Shown here in pieces: positions 52,214 to 61,191 of a DNA stretch of 64,000 nucleotides. The position numbers and the translations under genes are program-made. The notes beneath the pieces are model-generated. The model did no database searches, was not told where the DNA came from, and was given only the letters and a program-made list of their open reading frames with translations. This stretch comes from Paenibacillus_AM sp052180255 (GTDB lineage: Bacteria; Bacillota; Bacilli; Paenibacillales; NBRC-103111), in contig NZ_CP197466.1 in NCBI RefSeq assembly GCF_052180255.1, positions 2,046,001-2,110,000 of the forward strand, written 5' to 3'. Numbering within the stretch: the stretch's first letter is position 1; each line of letters begins with the position of its first letter.

Positions 52214-52834
52214 ATGAATCAGACAAGACAAGCGGATCGCACAGTTGTTATTCAACCTAAAATTTTGTATTACGGTAATCCAGTGATTTTACTCAGTACC
52301 CTTAATGAAGATGGAACTACGAATATTTCGCCATTATCGTCCTCGTGGGCTTTAGGGGATAATATCATTCTTGGTTTGGGTCTTGGTGGCAAAGCTTTTG
52401 AGAATATCAAACGTCACCCAGAATGTGTAATCAATATACCTAGCCCAGATTTGTGGCAGAATGTAGAGCAAATCTCACCCTATACAGGTACAAATCCCGT
52501 ACCAGATTATAAGCTTGAGATGGGCTATACCTACTGTAAAGACAAGCTTCAAGGTAGTGGGTTAACATCACTGGATTCGATTACGATAAAACCTACACGC
52601 ATCTCGGAATGTCCGATTCAGATTGAAGCATTGGTAAAAGAAGTTCGTATTCCGGAGTACGCACCTTTTTTTGCAATCATAGAAACCCAGGTGTTACAAG
52701 TTCATGCGCATGCTACAATTTTGCGTGAGAACAATCATATTGATCCTTCCAAATGGAGTCCACTGATCTATAATTTCAGACATTATTATGGTCTTGGAGA
52801 TGCGCTAGGGAAAAATAGAAGAGCTGAAAATTGA
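52214..52834 (+). CDS. Flavin reductase family (FMN-binding split-barrel) protein
   Basis: The 206-residue protein (ILYYGNPVILLSTLNEDGTTNISPLSSSWALGDNIILGLG; KAFENIKRHPECVINIPS) has the FMN-binding split barrel of DIM6/NTAB-type flavin reductases. ATG 52214 is used with AGGAG in front; GTG at 52208 is an alternative. It is divergent from the ArsR-type regulator. Confidence 0.85.
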   Translation: MNQTRQADRTVVIQPKILYYGNPVILLSTLNEDGTTNISPLSSSWALGDNIILGLGLGGKAFENIKRHPECVINIPSPDLWQNVEQISPYTGTNPVPDYKLEMGYTYCKDKLQGSGLTSLDSITIKPTRISECPIQIEALVKEVRIPEYAPFFAIIETQVLQVHAHATILRENNHIDPSKWSPLIYNFRHYYGLGDALGKNRRAEN

Positions 52835-52850
52835 GACTGACTTTTAATTT

Positions 52851-52872
52851 GTTTACATAACATTTGTTATGT
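52851..52872. repeat. 22-bp dyad repeat, copy 3
   Basis: GTTT followed by ACATAAC-ATTT-GTTATGT, 17 bp after the flavin reductase stop. 21 of 22 positions match copy 2. Confidence 0.85.
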
Positions 52873-53258
52873 TATACATATGCGAAGCAGCTTTACTCAA
52901 CACCATTTAAACCATGTCTGAAAGAGGAACTCGGACTTAGAAAAAATGTTAATTTTACCCATGATTGACCGTGAAATATGCTATGATAAGAGGGTAGTAC
53001 ACCTCATGGAATTACGCTCTGCGACATTTTCCACAGCATAGATACCTCCAAGTCTGTAAAATTCATAAGATACCCATTAAGCTGCATACGGGGTAGTAAT
53101 CCATATTCTGGGTCGAATAAAGTCTGAAATTGTGGGTTTTCCACACTTTATCTTCCAAAATTTATGATAACCAAGAGGACTTTACGAATATACTTAGAAT
53201 ATGTGTAATATCTGCGCTAATTCGCTGATGCAGTTTTTATCTCGAAAGGAGTCAACAC
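52873..53258 (+). promoter_or_regulatory. Region upstream of the 2-oxoacid oxidoreductase operon
   Basis: This 386-base region has an extended -10 (TG-C-TATGAT, 52979-52987), a second candidate closer to the gene (TTTACG, 17 bp, TGTAAT, near 53183-53211) and a GTGG/CCAC hairpin near 53130. There is no convincing ORF or riboswitch. If the distal promoter is used, the leader is about 265 nt. Confidence 0.3.
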
Positions 53259-54266
53259 ATGGTTACTTTACCCAAAATGAATGAGCTTGGATTTTTTGAA
53301 ATCAGATTGGAATCCATCGGAGGCCTTGGTGCCAATTTGGCTGGTAAAATGCTCGCAGAGGCGGGAGTGGTTGGTGCTGGTCTAAATGGGGTAAGTTTCT
53401 CCTCTTATGGTTCAGAGAAAAAAGGGTCTGCAGTCAAAGCTTATATTCGATTCTGCGATGCGTCCACGAACATCCGTGATACATCACCAATTGAACGGCC
53501 GCATGTGGTTGGCATATTCCACGAATCGTTATCAAAAACAGTCAATGTCGTTAGCGGAATTTATGAAGATAGCCTTGTCCTGATCAATTCAACTAAAACA
53601 CCTGAACAACTCAAAGAAAAATTAAAAATGCATGGGGGTACCGTCGCAGTCGTTGATGCCATCGGTATCGCACTCGAAGAGAAGAATAGAGTCAATATGG
53701 CGATGCTTGGCGCACTATTCCGGTTGTGTGACTTCCTAGATCCCGATATGATGCGTGGCATTATTCGTAAATCACTAGAGAAAAAGTATCCGCAAGCTGT
53801 ACAACCAGCGATTCGTACATTCGATCGTGGATACAGCGAAGTGACGTTCCAAACGTTCGAGCTTCTAGAAGGTGAAGAAATGCCTGCTTTTGTGCGCCAG
53901 GATACACCGATCCTAGGTTATGCAACGCAACCGATGGGCGGCGTTATCACAAATCCAGGAAATAGCATTTTGAAGGATTTGAGCATTTCTCGTGCGGGAA
54001 TGATGCCGCATTTTCAAGATAGTGCATGTATTCACTGTGCGCAGTGTGACACGGTTTGTCCAGATTTCTGTTTCGTATGGGAAGAGCAGCCGGATAAGAA
54101 AGGTCGTCCACAAATGTTCCTGCAAGGTATTGATTATCAATACTGCAAAGGCTGCTTGAAGTGTGTCCAGGCTTGTCCTACGGATGCGCTCTCGAGTGAA
54201 AGAGAAACAGATGGGTATGCAGATGAGAATCGTGTGCCTCACCGTTTTGATTGGGCAGTGAACTAA
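53259..54266 (+). CDS. 2-oxoacid:ferredoxin oxidoreductase, fused gamma and delta (ferredoxin) subunit
   Basis: Residues about 1-195 are the gamma domain (RLESIGGLGANLAGKMLAEAGVV; SYGSEKKGSAVKAYIRF), and 230-320 are a 2[4Fe-4S] ferredoxin with CIHCAQCDTVCPDFC and CKGCLKCVQACP. It transfers electrons to ferredoxin/flavodoxin from oxidative decarboxylation of a 2-oxoacid. The partner subunit follows 24 bases downstream. Substrate (pyruvate, 2-ketoglutarate or branched-chain keto acid) cannot be set by eye. AAAGGAG precedes the ATG. Confidence 0.92.
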   Translation: MVTLPKMNELGFFEIRLESIGGLGANLAGKMLAEAGVVGAGLNGVSFSSYGSEKKGSAVKAYIRFCDASTNIRDTSPIERPHVVGIFHESLSKTVNVVSGIYEDSLVLINSTKTPEQLKEKLKMHGGTVAVVDAIGIALEEKNRVNMAMLGALFRLCDFLDPDMMRGIIRKSLEKKYPQAVQPAIRTFDRGYSEVTFQTFELLEGEEMPAFVRQDTPILGYATQPMGGVITNPGNSILKDLSISRAGMMPHFQDSACIHCAQCDTVCPDFCFVWEEQPDKKGRPQMFLQGIDYQYCKGCLKCVQACPTDALSSERETDGYADENRVPHRFDWAVN

Positions 54267-54290
54267 TTTTTCTTGAGAGGTGGAATTGCA

Positions 54291-56597
54291 GTGGCTATTG
54301 ATATGAAAAAAGAGCTTCAACCAGGTACAGTTGAGCAAAAGATCGTATATGAATCTGGTAATGAAATGGCAGCTTATGCTGCGCATCAGATTAATTATCA
54401 TGTGATGGGTTATTTTCCAATATCCCCATCTACTGAGGTTGCTCAATTCTTAGATATGATGAAGGTTAATGGTCAGCATGATATCGTATTGATCCCAGCT
54501 GATGGGGAGCACGGTTCTGCAGGTATTTGTTATGGTGCATCTACTGCAGGCGGACGTGTATTTAATGCGACAAGTGCAAATGGCTATTTATATATGCTAG
54601 AACAAATGCCTGTGCAGTCAGGTACTCGCTTTCCAATGGTTATGAATCTCGTATGTCGCTCTGTGTCGGGTCCTCTAGATATTCATGGCGATCATTCGGA
54701 TTTATACTATGCTTTAAATACGGGCTGGCCAATCTTGATGTGTCGTGACCCACAAGCGGTGTACGACATGAATATCATGGCGATTAAGCTAGCTGAAGAT
54801 GCAGATGTTCGCTTGCCTGTTATCGTAGCATCTGATGGTTACTTTACCTCTCACCAAAAGCGTCGTGTACAAACGATTGCAAGTCGTGAGGATGTGCATC
54901 GATTTATCGGCGAGCAGCCGCCAATTGGCTATCCCGATACATTAGATCGTGACAACCCGATTACAGTCGGTCCTTACATGAATGAACCAGATTATATCAA
55001 TAACTGCTATCAGCAGTCAGTTGCTATGTACAATGCGGGTGAAGTGTTCGATCGTATTCGTAAAGAGTATAAGGCACTTACAGGTCGCGATTATCCTGTT
55101 CTTGATTTATATCGTATGGAAGATGCGGATGTTGCCGTATTCCTAATGAACTCTTCATCTGAAATTATTAAAGACGTTGTGGATCAACTACGTGTAAAAG
55201 GAATCAAGGCCGGTTCTATAGCTCCGAATATGATTCGTCCATTCCCTGCAAAAGAGATTGCAGAAGCACTTAAGAATGTCAAAGCGATCACAGTTGGGGA
55301 TCGTGCTGATTCCTATGGGGCACATGGCGGTAATATGGTGAATGAAATTAAGGCTGCTCTTTTCACATATGGAAATTCCTCAACGATGGTCATTAGCCGG
55401 ATTTATGGTCTAGGCGGAAAAGATTTCTATGCGGAAGACGGGCACCATTTGTTCCAATTTGCAATCGATGCCGTAGAGAAGGGGAAAGTCGAAGTACCAT
55501 TTGACTATTATGGTCATACGCCTGGAGATCCTGCAAAGAAACCGCAGCGCGTGACTAACCCGATGAAATATGAGGACTTGAATACAGGTCTGATTACAGT
55601 AAAACAAGAGGAGGAGTCAGGTAAACTGGCTGTGAAAATTCCACCACTTCGTTCATTGACGAAGAAGCCAAAGCGTATCGCTCCTGGTCATGGCGCATGT
55701 CCGGGATGTGGTATTTTCTCAGGATTAGAGCTGTTCTTCAAAGGAATTGAAGGGGACATTGTGGCCTTGTTCCATACCGGCTGCGCGATGGTTGTTACAA
55801 CTGGATATCCATACTCTGCGCATAAAGCGACCTATATCCATAACTTATTCCAAAACGGCGCTGCTACACTTTCCGGTGTTGTAGAAATGTTCTGGGAGCG
55901 TAAGCGCCGTGGAGAACTGGATCACTTGAATCTGAAAGACGACTTCACATTTGTCATGGTGACAGGTGATGGTGGTATGGATATCGGGATGGGTCCTGCG
56001 ATCGGAGCCGCACTTCGCAACCACAAAATGATCATTCTCGAGTACGATAACGAAGGTTATATGAATACAGGTGCACAACAATCGTATTCCACACCAATCG
56101 GTCACCGTACTTCGACTTCGAATGTTGGTTCTAAGAAAGGTGGAAAGCAATTCCACCATAAAGATACCGCTCAGATTATGGCTGCAACTCACATTCCCTA
56201 TGTGTTCACAGGCTGTGAGGCTTATGCGCAGGATCTCGTGAAGAAAGCTGCGAAAGCGCAGTGGTATGCGCAGAATGAAGGCATGGTATATGGTAAAATT
56301 CTCATTGCATGTCCGCTAAACTGGTTATCAGAGGATGAGGACGGTACGAATATCGTCAATGCTGCTGTAGATTCTTGTTTCTTCCCTTTATATGAAGTGG
56401 AAAATGGCGTAACTACGATTACGTATAATCCAGAAGACAAGAATAAGAAGATTCCATTGAGCGACTGGCTCAAAACAATGGGTAAAACCAGACATATGAC
56501 GAAGGAAGCTTATGCGGAGATGTTGAAATCGTTCGAAGAAGAAGTGGAGCGTCGTTGGTCCATTTTGAAAGCGAAGCACGAGAATCCTTATCTGTAA
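54291..56597 (+). CDS. 2-oxoacid:ferredoxin oxidoreductase, fused alpha and beta subunit
   Basis: The 768-residue protein joins an alpha domain (about 20-400; GNEMAAYAAHQINYHVMGYFPISPSTEVAQFL) to a beta domain (about 460-690) with the TPP/Fe-S motifs HGACPGCGIFSGLELF, TGCAMVVTTGYPYSAH and GDGGMDIGMGP, the last coordinating the Mg-TPP. GTG 54291 is chosen because GAGAGGTGG is 7 bases upstream; the open frame starts at 54273. With the upstream gene it forms a two-polypeptide complex. Confidence 0.92.
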   Translation: MAIDMKKELQPGTVEQKIVYESGNEMAAYAAHQINYHVMGYFPISPSTEVAQFLDMMKVNGQHDIVLIPADGEHGSAGICYGASTAGGRVFNATSANGYLYMLEQMPVQSGTRFPMVMNLVCRSVSGPLDIHGDHSDLYYALNTGWPILMCRDPQAVYDMNIMAIKLAEDADVRLPVIVASDGYFTSHQKRRVQTIASREDVHRFIGEQPPIGYPDTLDRDNPITVGPYMNEPDYINNCYQQSVAMYNAGEVFDRIRKEYKALTGRDYPVLDLYRMEDADVAVFLMNSSSEIIKDVVDQLRVKGIKAGSIAPNMIRPFPAKEIAEALKNVKAITVGDRADSYGAHGGNMVNEIKAALFTYGNSSTMVISRIYGLGGKDFYAEDGHHLFQFAIDAVEKGKVEVPFDYYGHTPGDPAKKPQRVTNPMKYEDLNTGLITVKQEEESGKLAVKIPPLRSLTKKPKRIAPGHGACPGCGIFSGLELFFKGIEGDIVALFHTGCAMVVTTGYPYSAHKATYIHNLFQNGAATLSGVVEMFWERKRRGELDHLNLKDDFTFVMVTGDGGMDIGMGPAIGAALRNHKMIILEYDNEGYMNTGAQQSYSTPIGHRTSTSNVGSKKGGKQFHHKDTAQIMAATHIPYVFTGCEAYAQDLVKKAAKAQWYAQNEGMVYGKILIACPLNWLSEDEDGTNIVNAAVDSCFFPLYEVENGVTTITYNPEDKNKKIPLSDWLKTMGKTRHMTKEAYAEMLKSFEEEVERRWSILKAKHENPYL

Positions 56598-56612
56598 GCT
56601 TGGGGGCTAGGC

Positions 56613-56900
56613 ATGACATTCGTATTACAACATCGTGATAGTGAGCAAATCTATACGCGTATACTTGTGAATCATTATGAGCTGGCGTATTATGGCGTTC
56701 AGAATTGGAGTTCGGAAGAAGAAGCACAAGCGCATTTATTAGCAGATCCCTCACTTCGTGAACAGGAGAGTAAGGTGCTTTGGGAAGTGCTTGAAGTTTC
56801 GGAGCACCAGCTTAAGATGTTTAATGTCAAATTGAAGAATGATCCGAAGTATCTGCTTTATTGGAGTCAAGGTACTGCGATTGTGAAGGAAGTTGACTGA
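56613..56900 (+). CDS. Hypothetical protein, 95 aa, 3' of the 2-oxoacid oxidoreductase
   Basis: The 95-residue acidic, soluble protein (LVNHYELAYYGVQNWSSEEEAQAHLLADPSLREQESKVLWEVLEVSEHQLKMFNVKLKNDPKYLLYW) starts 15 bases past the alpha-beta gene with GGGGGC before the ATG. It is likely in the same operon. I do not recognise it; a small accessory or assembly factor is possible. Confidence 0.6.
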   Translation: MTFVLQHRDSEQIYTRILVNHYELAYYGVQNWSSEEEAQAHLLADPSLREQESKVLWEVLEVSEHQLKMFNVKLKNDPKYLLYWSQGTAIVKEVD

Positions 56901-57070
56901 ATTGAATAGAGGATTGCAGTTTGAGCCGTACGTTCCTATGAGTTTAGGGATGTGCGGCTTTTTTTGCGGGGCACTGCCAACAAAACGCGATTATCTAAAC
57001 TCGATAAAATGAGTGACTTTACAGTATTTATAGTATATTTGATAAGGTTGAGGATGTGGGGGGATTGTAC

Positions 57071-58093
57071 ATGCGCAAAAAAAATATTGTATTAACCGGT
57101 TTTGGCGCCGTTGGCCGAGAATTTATTCATCTTTTAAGAGAGAAATCAGAAATTATTAAAGAGAACTACAATCTTGAATTACGGCTGGTAGCGGTAGGAG
57201 GACGGGATGGTTTTATTTGTTCGGATGAAGGATTGAACATCGATATTTTGTCTGAAGCCGAGCCGGGATCCAAATCGTTAGCGGATTATGCTCATGATTT
57301 TCGCATGTCGCTTACGAACAGTTACGGCAAAGCGGATGTATTGGTAGAGGCTACCCCTACGGATGTAGAAAGTGGCGAGCCGGGTTTTACCAACATTATT
57401 ACAGCATTCAGTAATCGGATGGATGTTGTAACCATTTCCAAAGGTGCGCTTGTGGCACGGTATGATACGGTTTTCGAGGTGGCAAAAGCCAATAAGGTGA
57501 GATTAAAATATAGTGGTGCAACTGCAGCAGCATTACCAACAAAGGATATTGGTGAAATCAGTTTAGCAGGTAGCGAAATTGTTGGGATCGAAGGGATCCT
57601 TAACGGGACGACAAATTATATTTTAACCCGCATGCATGAAGAAGGTCTTTCTTTTGAAGAAGCATTACGAACTGCCCAGCAGAAAGGAATTGCGGAAACC
57701 AATTCGGATTTGGATGTAAAAGGGATAGATAGTGCTTGTAAAATTCTCTTATTGTCTAATGATTTACTTGGTACTCGTTATTCGCTGAAGGATCTGTCGA
57801 TACAGGGGATTGATCGACTAACCAAAGAGCAAATGGCTGAATCTAAACGAAGGGGGACGAAATTCAAGCTCCTTGCCAAAGCATATAAACAGGATGGGAA
57901 AGTTCACATCAACATCGCTCCTGCTGAAATCGGTCCCGGTCATATGTTGGCGGCCGTTGACGGCACCAATAAAGGTATCGTTTTCCATACTGATACAATG
58001 GGTGCAGTTTGTGCGTTCGGAGGTTCATCAAGTCCTCGAGGGGCGGCAGCAGCTGCATTGAAGGATCTAATAAATTTGTATCGGGATAATTAA
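57071..58093 (+). CDS. hom: Homoserine dehydrogenase without ACT domain
   Basis: The 340-residue enzyme has an N-terminal NAD(P) site VLTGFGAVGREFI, the catalytic region NGTTNYILTRMHEEG and DLDVKGIDSACKILLLSNDLLG. It reduces aspartate semialdehyde to homoserine. It ends at GAAAAALKDLINLY without the ACT domain, so allosteric control by threonine is not expected. ATG 57071 follows GGGGGGA. No thrB or thrC is adjacent and no T-box or SAM leader is visible. Confidence 0.88.
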   Translation: MRKKNIVLTGFGAVGREFIHLLREKSEIIKENYNLELRLVAVGGRDGFICSDEGLNIDILSEAEPGSKSLADYAHDFRMSLTNSYGKADVLVEATPTDVESGEPGFTNIITAFSNRMDVVTISKGALVARYDTVFEVAKANKVRLKYSGATAAALPTKDIGEISLAGSEIVGIEGILNGTTNYILTRMHEEGLSFEEALRTAQQKGIAETNSDLDVKGIDSACKILLLSNDLLGTRYSLKDLSIQGIDRLTKEQMAESKRRGTKFKLLAKAYKQDGKVHINIAPAEIGPGHMLAAVDGTNKGIVFHTDTMGAVCAFGGSSSPRGAAAAALKDLINLYRDN

Positions 58094-58145
58094 TTTATGT
58101 TGGATCTAATAAGGGGTGACTGTGTCCCCTTTGAGTGGAACATAA

Positions 58146-58313
58146 AAAGCGTCTGTATTACACCGATCCGCATTTCAGGATGACTCGTTTCAAATTATCG
58201 ATTCATTCACAAGAGATTTGAGTGATATGATGACCATTTTGGAGTCATGTACCGATGATCCGGCTTGTTGGGGTGAATTTTCGCTTAGCGTACGTTTTCT
58301 GCAGTTATCTTAA
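58146..58313 (+). pseudogene. Possible coding remnant without a start
   Basis: A 55-codon frame between stops reads as ...FQDDSFQIIDSFTRDLSDMMTILESC..., with acidic and hydrophobic periodicity that looks coding. It has no start codon or ribosome site except internal ATGATG. It sits in the 340-base gap between hom and the TrxB-like gene. A weak hairpin AAGGGG/CCCCTT lies just before it at 58110-58130. Nothing else was seen in the gap. Confidence 0.25.
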
Positions 58314-58433
58314 CTTCGATGTGAGAACAATTGAAATATGTTCAATGTATGAAAAGAGGGGGATAAGTCTGAAAATGAGGGAGGGTGGAAGTTATAAGCA
58401 ATACGGAATGAGGAAGAGGAGCGTGCAGGAAAT

Positions 58434-59360
58434 ATGGTGGATACGAAAATATGGGATGTTGTCATTGTTGGCGGGGGGCCAGCTGGTTTAAGCGCAGCCT
58501 TAGTGTTAGGTCGTTCGATGAGGGATGTGCTCGTAATCGATGAGGGAAAGCCGCGTAATGCGGTGACGAAGGAAACTCATGGCTTTTTAACAAGAGATGG
58601 GATTAAACCCTTAGCATTTAAGAAACTTGCGATGGACGAGCTTAAGAGATACGAGACTGTTCAAATCTTGCAAGATCGTGCGGAGAATGCAGAGCGATCG
58701 GAGTCTATTTTTACAGTGAGAACAAGGGGTGGAGAAGTTGTATCTTGTCAGAAGCTGATTATTGCAACAGGAGCGAAGGATCATCTGCCGAAGATAGAAG
58801 GGCTGCAAGAAGCGTATGGAACTTCGGTATTCCCTTGTCCTTATTGTGATGGGTATGAGCATCGAGGGGAGCAGGTTGCTATTATTGGTAACGGCAAAGG
58901 GCTGGGGCATTATGTACCGCTGATTCATCATTGGAGCAGGGATGTTATTGTGTTTACGAATGGGGCGGCTGAGATAGGTGATGAACTAAGAAGACAAATG
59001 GCTGCGCGGCAGATTGGGCTTGTTGAGGAACCGATATACAAGTTGGATGTTGCAAGTGGGCAGCTTCGTGGTGTTGTATTAATGAGTAACGAAGTAATCG
59101 CGCGAACGTGCGGTTATCTGATGGATACAGGGGTTGAGCAAGCGACGAACATCCCCGAGCAATTGGGTGTGAAGCCGGAAGAGAATTGTCATTATGACAC
59201 AGATAACAAAGGGATGACCAAGGTCGAAGGACTATATGTCATTGGTGATGCGAAGAATCTGTTCACAGGGCTCATCTGCTCAGCAGCAGAAGGTTATGAG
59301 GCGGGAGAGGATATTAATCAGTCGTTTATTGATGAAGCGTGGGGAAAAGAGGGGGAATAA
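58434..59360 (+). CDS. Thioredoxin-reductase-like FAD/NAD(P) oxidoreductase
   Basis: The 308-residue flavoprotein has FAD site VVIVGGGPAGLSAALVLGRS, a disulfide CPYC in FPCPYCDGYEHRG (the active site), a NAD(P) site variant IGNGKGLGHYV and the second FAD site GLYVIGDAKNLFTGLICSAAEGYEAGEDI. GNGKG replaces the usual GGGNSA. It could reduce a thioredoxin-like partner. A GCAGGAAAT lies before the ATG. Confidence 0.85.
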   Translation: MVDTKIWDVVIVGGGPAGLSAALVLGRSMRDVLVIDEGKPRNAVTKETHGFLTRDGIKPLAFKKLAMDELKRYETVQILQDRAENAERSESIFTVRTRGGEVVSCQKLIIATGAKDHLPKIEGLQEAYGTSVFPCPYCDGYEHRGEQVAIIGNGKGLGHYVPLIHHWSRDVIVFTNGAAEIGDELRRQMAARQIGLVEEPIYKLDVASGQLRGVVLMSNEVIARTCGYLMDTGVEQATNIPEQLGVKPEENCHYDTDNKGMTKVEGLYVIGDAKNLFTGLICSAAEGYEAGEDINQSFIDEAWGKEGE

Positions 59361-59415
59361 AAGGATAAATTCTCCTGTAAGATCTTGTATAAATTGATTA
59401 CACTCAGTACACTAG

Positions 59416-59637
59416 TATTATAGTATTCTAGAGCTTGTTTCAGCGAATAAAGGTCGTGTGACTCCGATTGAAGTCGCATTGAAAACTGGACTAACCATGC
59501 ATGATTCGAAGAGATATTTAGAAAATTTTATTAATATGGGTATTGCTAGATCCCTGAAAGCCTATGATGGTTCGGTAGTCTATCATTTTACAGAAGTGTT
59601 GACAGACACAGAGAAAGGGATGGCAGAGTCGATATAA
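59416..59637 (+). pseudogene. 5'-truncated winged-helix remnant
   Basis: The open frame from 59416 has no start codon near its beginning but encodes 73 residues of winged-helix type: ILELVSANKGRVTPIEVALKTGLTMHDSKRYLENFINMGIARSLKAYDGSVVYHF, ending at TAA 59635. The fold resembles the C-terminal HTH of small zinc-ribbon/TM2-type Bacillales proteins. A terminator follows, so it is probably the tail of a decayed gene. The rest of the 59361-59809 gap holds the BirA-like site and a promoter. Confidence 0.5.
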
Positions 59638-59657
59638 CCTACATACAACGAAATAAG

Positions 59658-59684
59658 ACCCGTATATCCTACGGGTTTTTTTTG
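59658..59684 (+). terminator. Terminator of the remnant
   Basis: ACCCGTA pairs with TACGGGT across TATCC, followed by T8. Confidence 0.9.
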
Positions 59685-59722
59685 TTGTTTTTCACCTATT
59701 AAGATACATGAACGGATATCTA

Positions 59723-59778
59723 TTGTTAACCTAATAAAAACAAAATGGTTGACAATTGGTTCGCTTTGAAACATACTT
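59723..59778 (+). promoter_or_regulatory. BirA-like operator overlapping the ECF-transporter promoter
   Basis: TTGTTAACC (59723-59731) and GGTTGACAA (59747-59755) are inverted arms with one mismatch, 15 bp apart, close to the BirA consensus TTGTTAACC/GGTTAACAA. The right arm contains TTGACA (59750-59755), the -35 for CATACT 17 bp further (59773-59778). Bound BirA-biotinyl-AMP would block transcription. Confidence 0.6.
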
Positions 59779-59809
59779 AAAACCGATAAAGAGCATGGGG
59801 ATGTTATGA

Positions 59810-60568
59810 ATGATTTTTCAGTTTCAACCAGGGGAATCTTTTTTCCACCGAATGGACCCAATTTCCAAGATCGCATGGGTCATTTGTATGTCTATTCTCA
59901 TCTTGACTTATGAGCGTGCAGACGTACAGTTAGCGCTTTTTGTAGTTGTTGCAGCAATTGGACTGGTATTAGCTAATCTGCCGATTCAATCGATCTGGCG
60001 AAGTCTTCGAATCCCGCTATACATAGGCATTCCGTACTTCATATTGCAGCTTTTAGTTGTCTCGGGTGGGACGGTAATCTGGCAATTCGGTAGGTTTGAA
60101 ATAACGGCAGAGGCGCTGGATTTTGCAACTGCAATTTCGATTCGGTTTCTAACGCTTATTCTGGTTTCATTCGTATTTGTTGCAACGACGGAACCTCGGT
60201 TATTCGTACTAGCATTGTCGCAAAAGCTGAGATTACCGTACCGTTTCACATTTGCGATCTCAATTGCATTACGTTTCGTACCGATTCTACAAAAGGAAGC
60301 AGAAATGATTCGATTGGCGCAGCGGCTACGCGGATTAAGTGAACCAAGGGGAATGCGTAATCGTTATATGGCTTGGAAAAGATTCGTTCTTGCTGTTTTC
60401 ATCCAAGCGGTTCGAAAGGCGCAGCAAACGGCAAATGCAATGGACACGAAGGGCTTTGGGGTGTACCCAGACAGGACTTATTTACGTGAAGTTCCGATTC
60501 AAGCATCTGGGGTGTATTTTGCAGGAGGAAGTTGGCTTGGTATGATTGGGCTCTTAATCTTCGTTTAA
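59810..60568 (+). CDS. ykoC: ECF transporter transmembrane (T) component, YkoC-like
   Basis: The 252-residue protein starts MIFQFQPGESFFHRMDPISKIAWVICMSILILTYERADVQLALF and has the coupling-helix ARxR-like motifs of EcfT (LRFVPILQKEAEMIRLAQRLRGL and FIQAVRKAQQTANAMDTKGFG), with about five membrane segments. It links the ATPases to the S component. It is the first gene of the operon with ykoE and ykoD homologues. Confidence 0.88.
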   Translation: MIFQFQPGESFFHRMDPISKIAWVICMSILILTYERADVQLALFVVVAAIGLVLANLPIQSIWRSLRIPLYIGIPYFILQLLVVSGGTVIWQFGRFEITAEALDFATAISIRFLTLILVSFVFVATTEPRLFVLALSQKLRLPYRFTFAISIALRFVPILQKEAEMIRLAQRLRGLSEPRGMRNRYMAWKRFVLAVFIQAVRKAQQTANAMDTKGFGVYPDRTYLREVPIQASGVYFAGGSWLGMIGLLIFV

Positions 60569-60601
60569 GCGTATGAAAATGAAACAATAGGGAGAGTTAA
60601 C

Positions 60602-61189
60602 ATGAAGAAAAAATGGAGTTTAGATCGTTTTACGACGCTGGATATTGTTCTCATGGCGTTGTTAGCTGTGGCAAATGGGGTATTGACGAATTATCTTGCT
60701 TTTGTAAACAAATTTTTAACGACGTTGGGTGGTCCGATTGCGACTTCCACGATTGTAGGGGTATATATGGTATATGGCTTACTCGCGATGTATATCATTC
60801 GTAAACCAGGAACTGCACTTATTACTTATTTAATTGGCGCAACGCTACAAACCTTGCTAGGGATTAGTTATGGACCAGCAAGTGCTTATACAGCAGCGAT
60901 TTGTTATGCATTAGTGGCGGAAATTGTTTTTGCTTTGTATCGGTATAAAAATTGGGGCTACTTCAGCATGTCCCTAGCTAGCTTCTTCATGGTTCCACTC
61001 TGGTTCGTGTTTGCAGCTAATATGTTTGGTTACTGGAAATGGGATGTATCAACGCTGTCTATTGCATTCGTAGTACGCTGTGTAAGTGGGGTAATCCTAT
61101 GTGGAATGCTGACAAAATGGCTTGGCGATACGATCAACAAGACTGGATTGTTACGTGGCTTTACAGTAGGTAAAAAAGGAGAAGCTTAA
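60602..61189 (+). CDS. ykoE: ECF transporter substrate-binding (S) component, YkoE-like
   Basis: The 195-residue integral membrane protein has six hydrophobic segments and motif IVGVYMVYGLLAMYIIRKPGTALITYLIGATLQTLLG, which resembles YkoE (PF09819-type, hydroxymethylpyrimidine/thiamine in B. subtilis). Here no TPP riboswitch precedes the operon; a BirA-like site does. The substrate may thus be biotin-related rather than thiamine-related. Confidence 0.8.
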   Translation: MKKKWSLDRFTTLDIVLMALLAVANGVLTNYLAFVNKFLTTLGGPIATSTIVGVYMVYGLLAMYIIRKPGTALITYLIGATLQTLLGISYGPASAYTAAICYALVAEIVFALYRYKNWGYFSMSLASFFMVPLWFVFAANMFGYWKWDVSTLSIAFVVRCVSGVILCGMLTKWLGDTINKTGLLRGFTVGKKGEA

Positions 61190-61191
61190 TC

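Noticed and set aside
59685..59809. TPP riboswitch upstream of the YkoC/E/D operon
   Set aside because: The leader from the predicted promoter is only about 25-30 nt and has no CTGAGA-type THI-box core.
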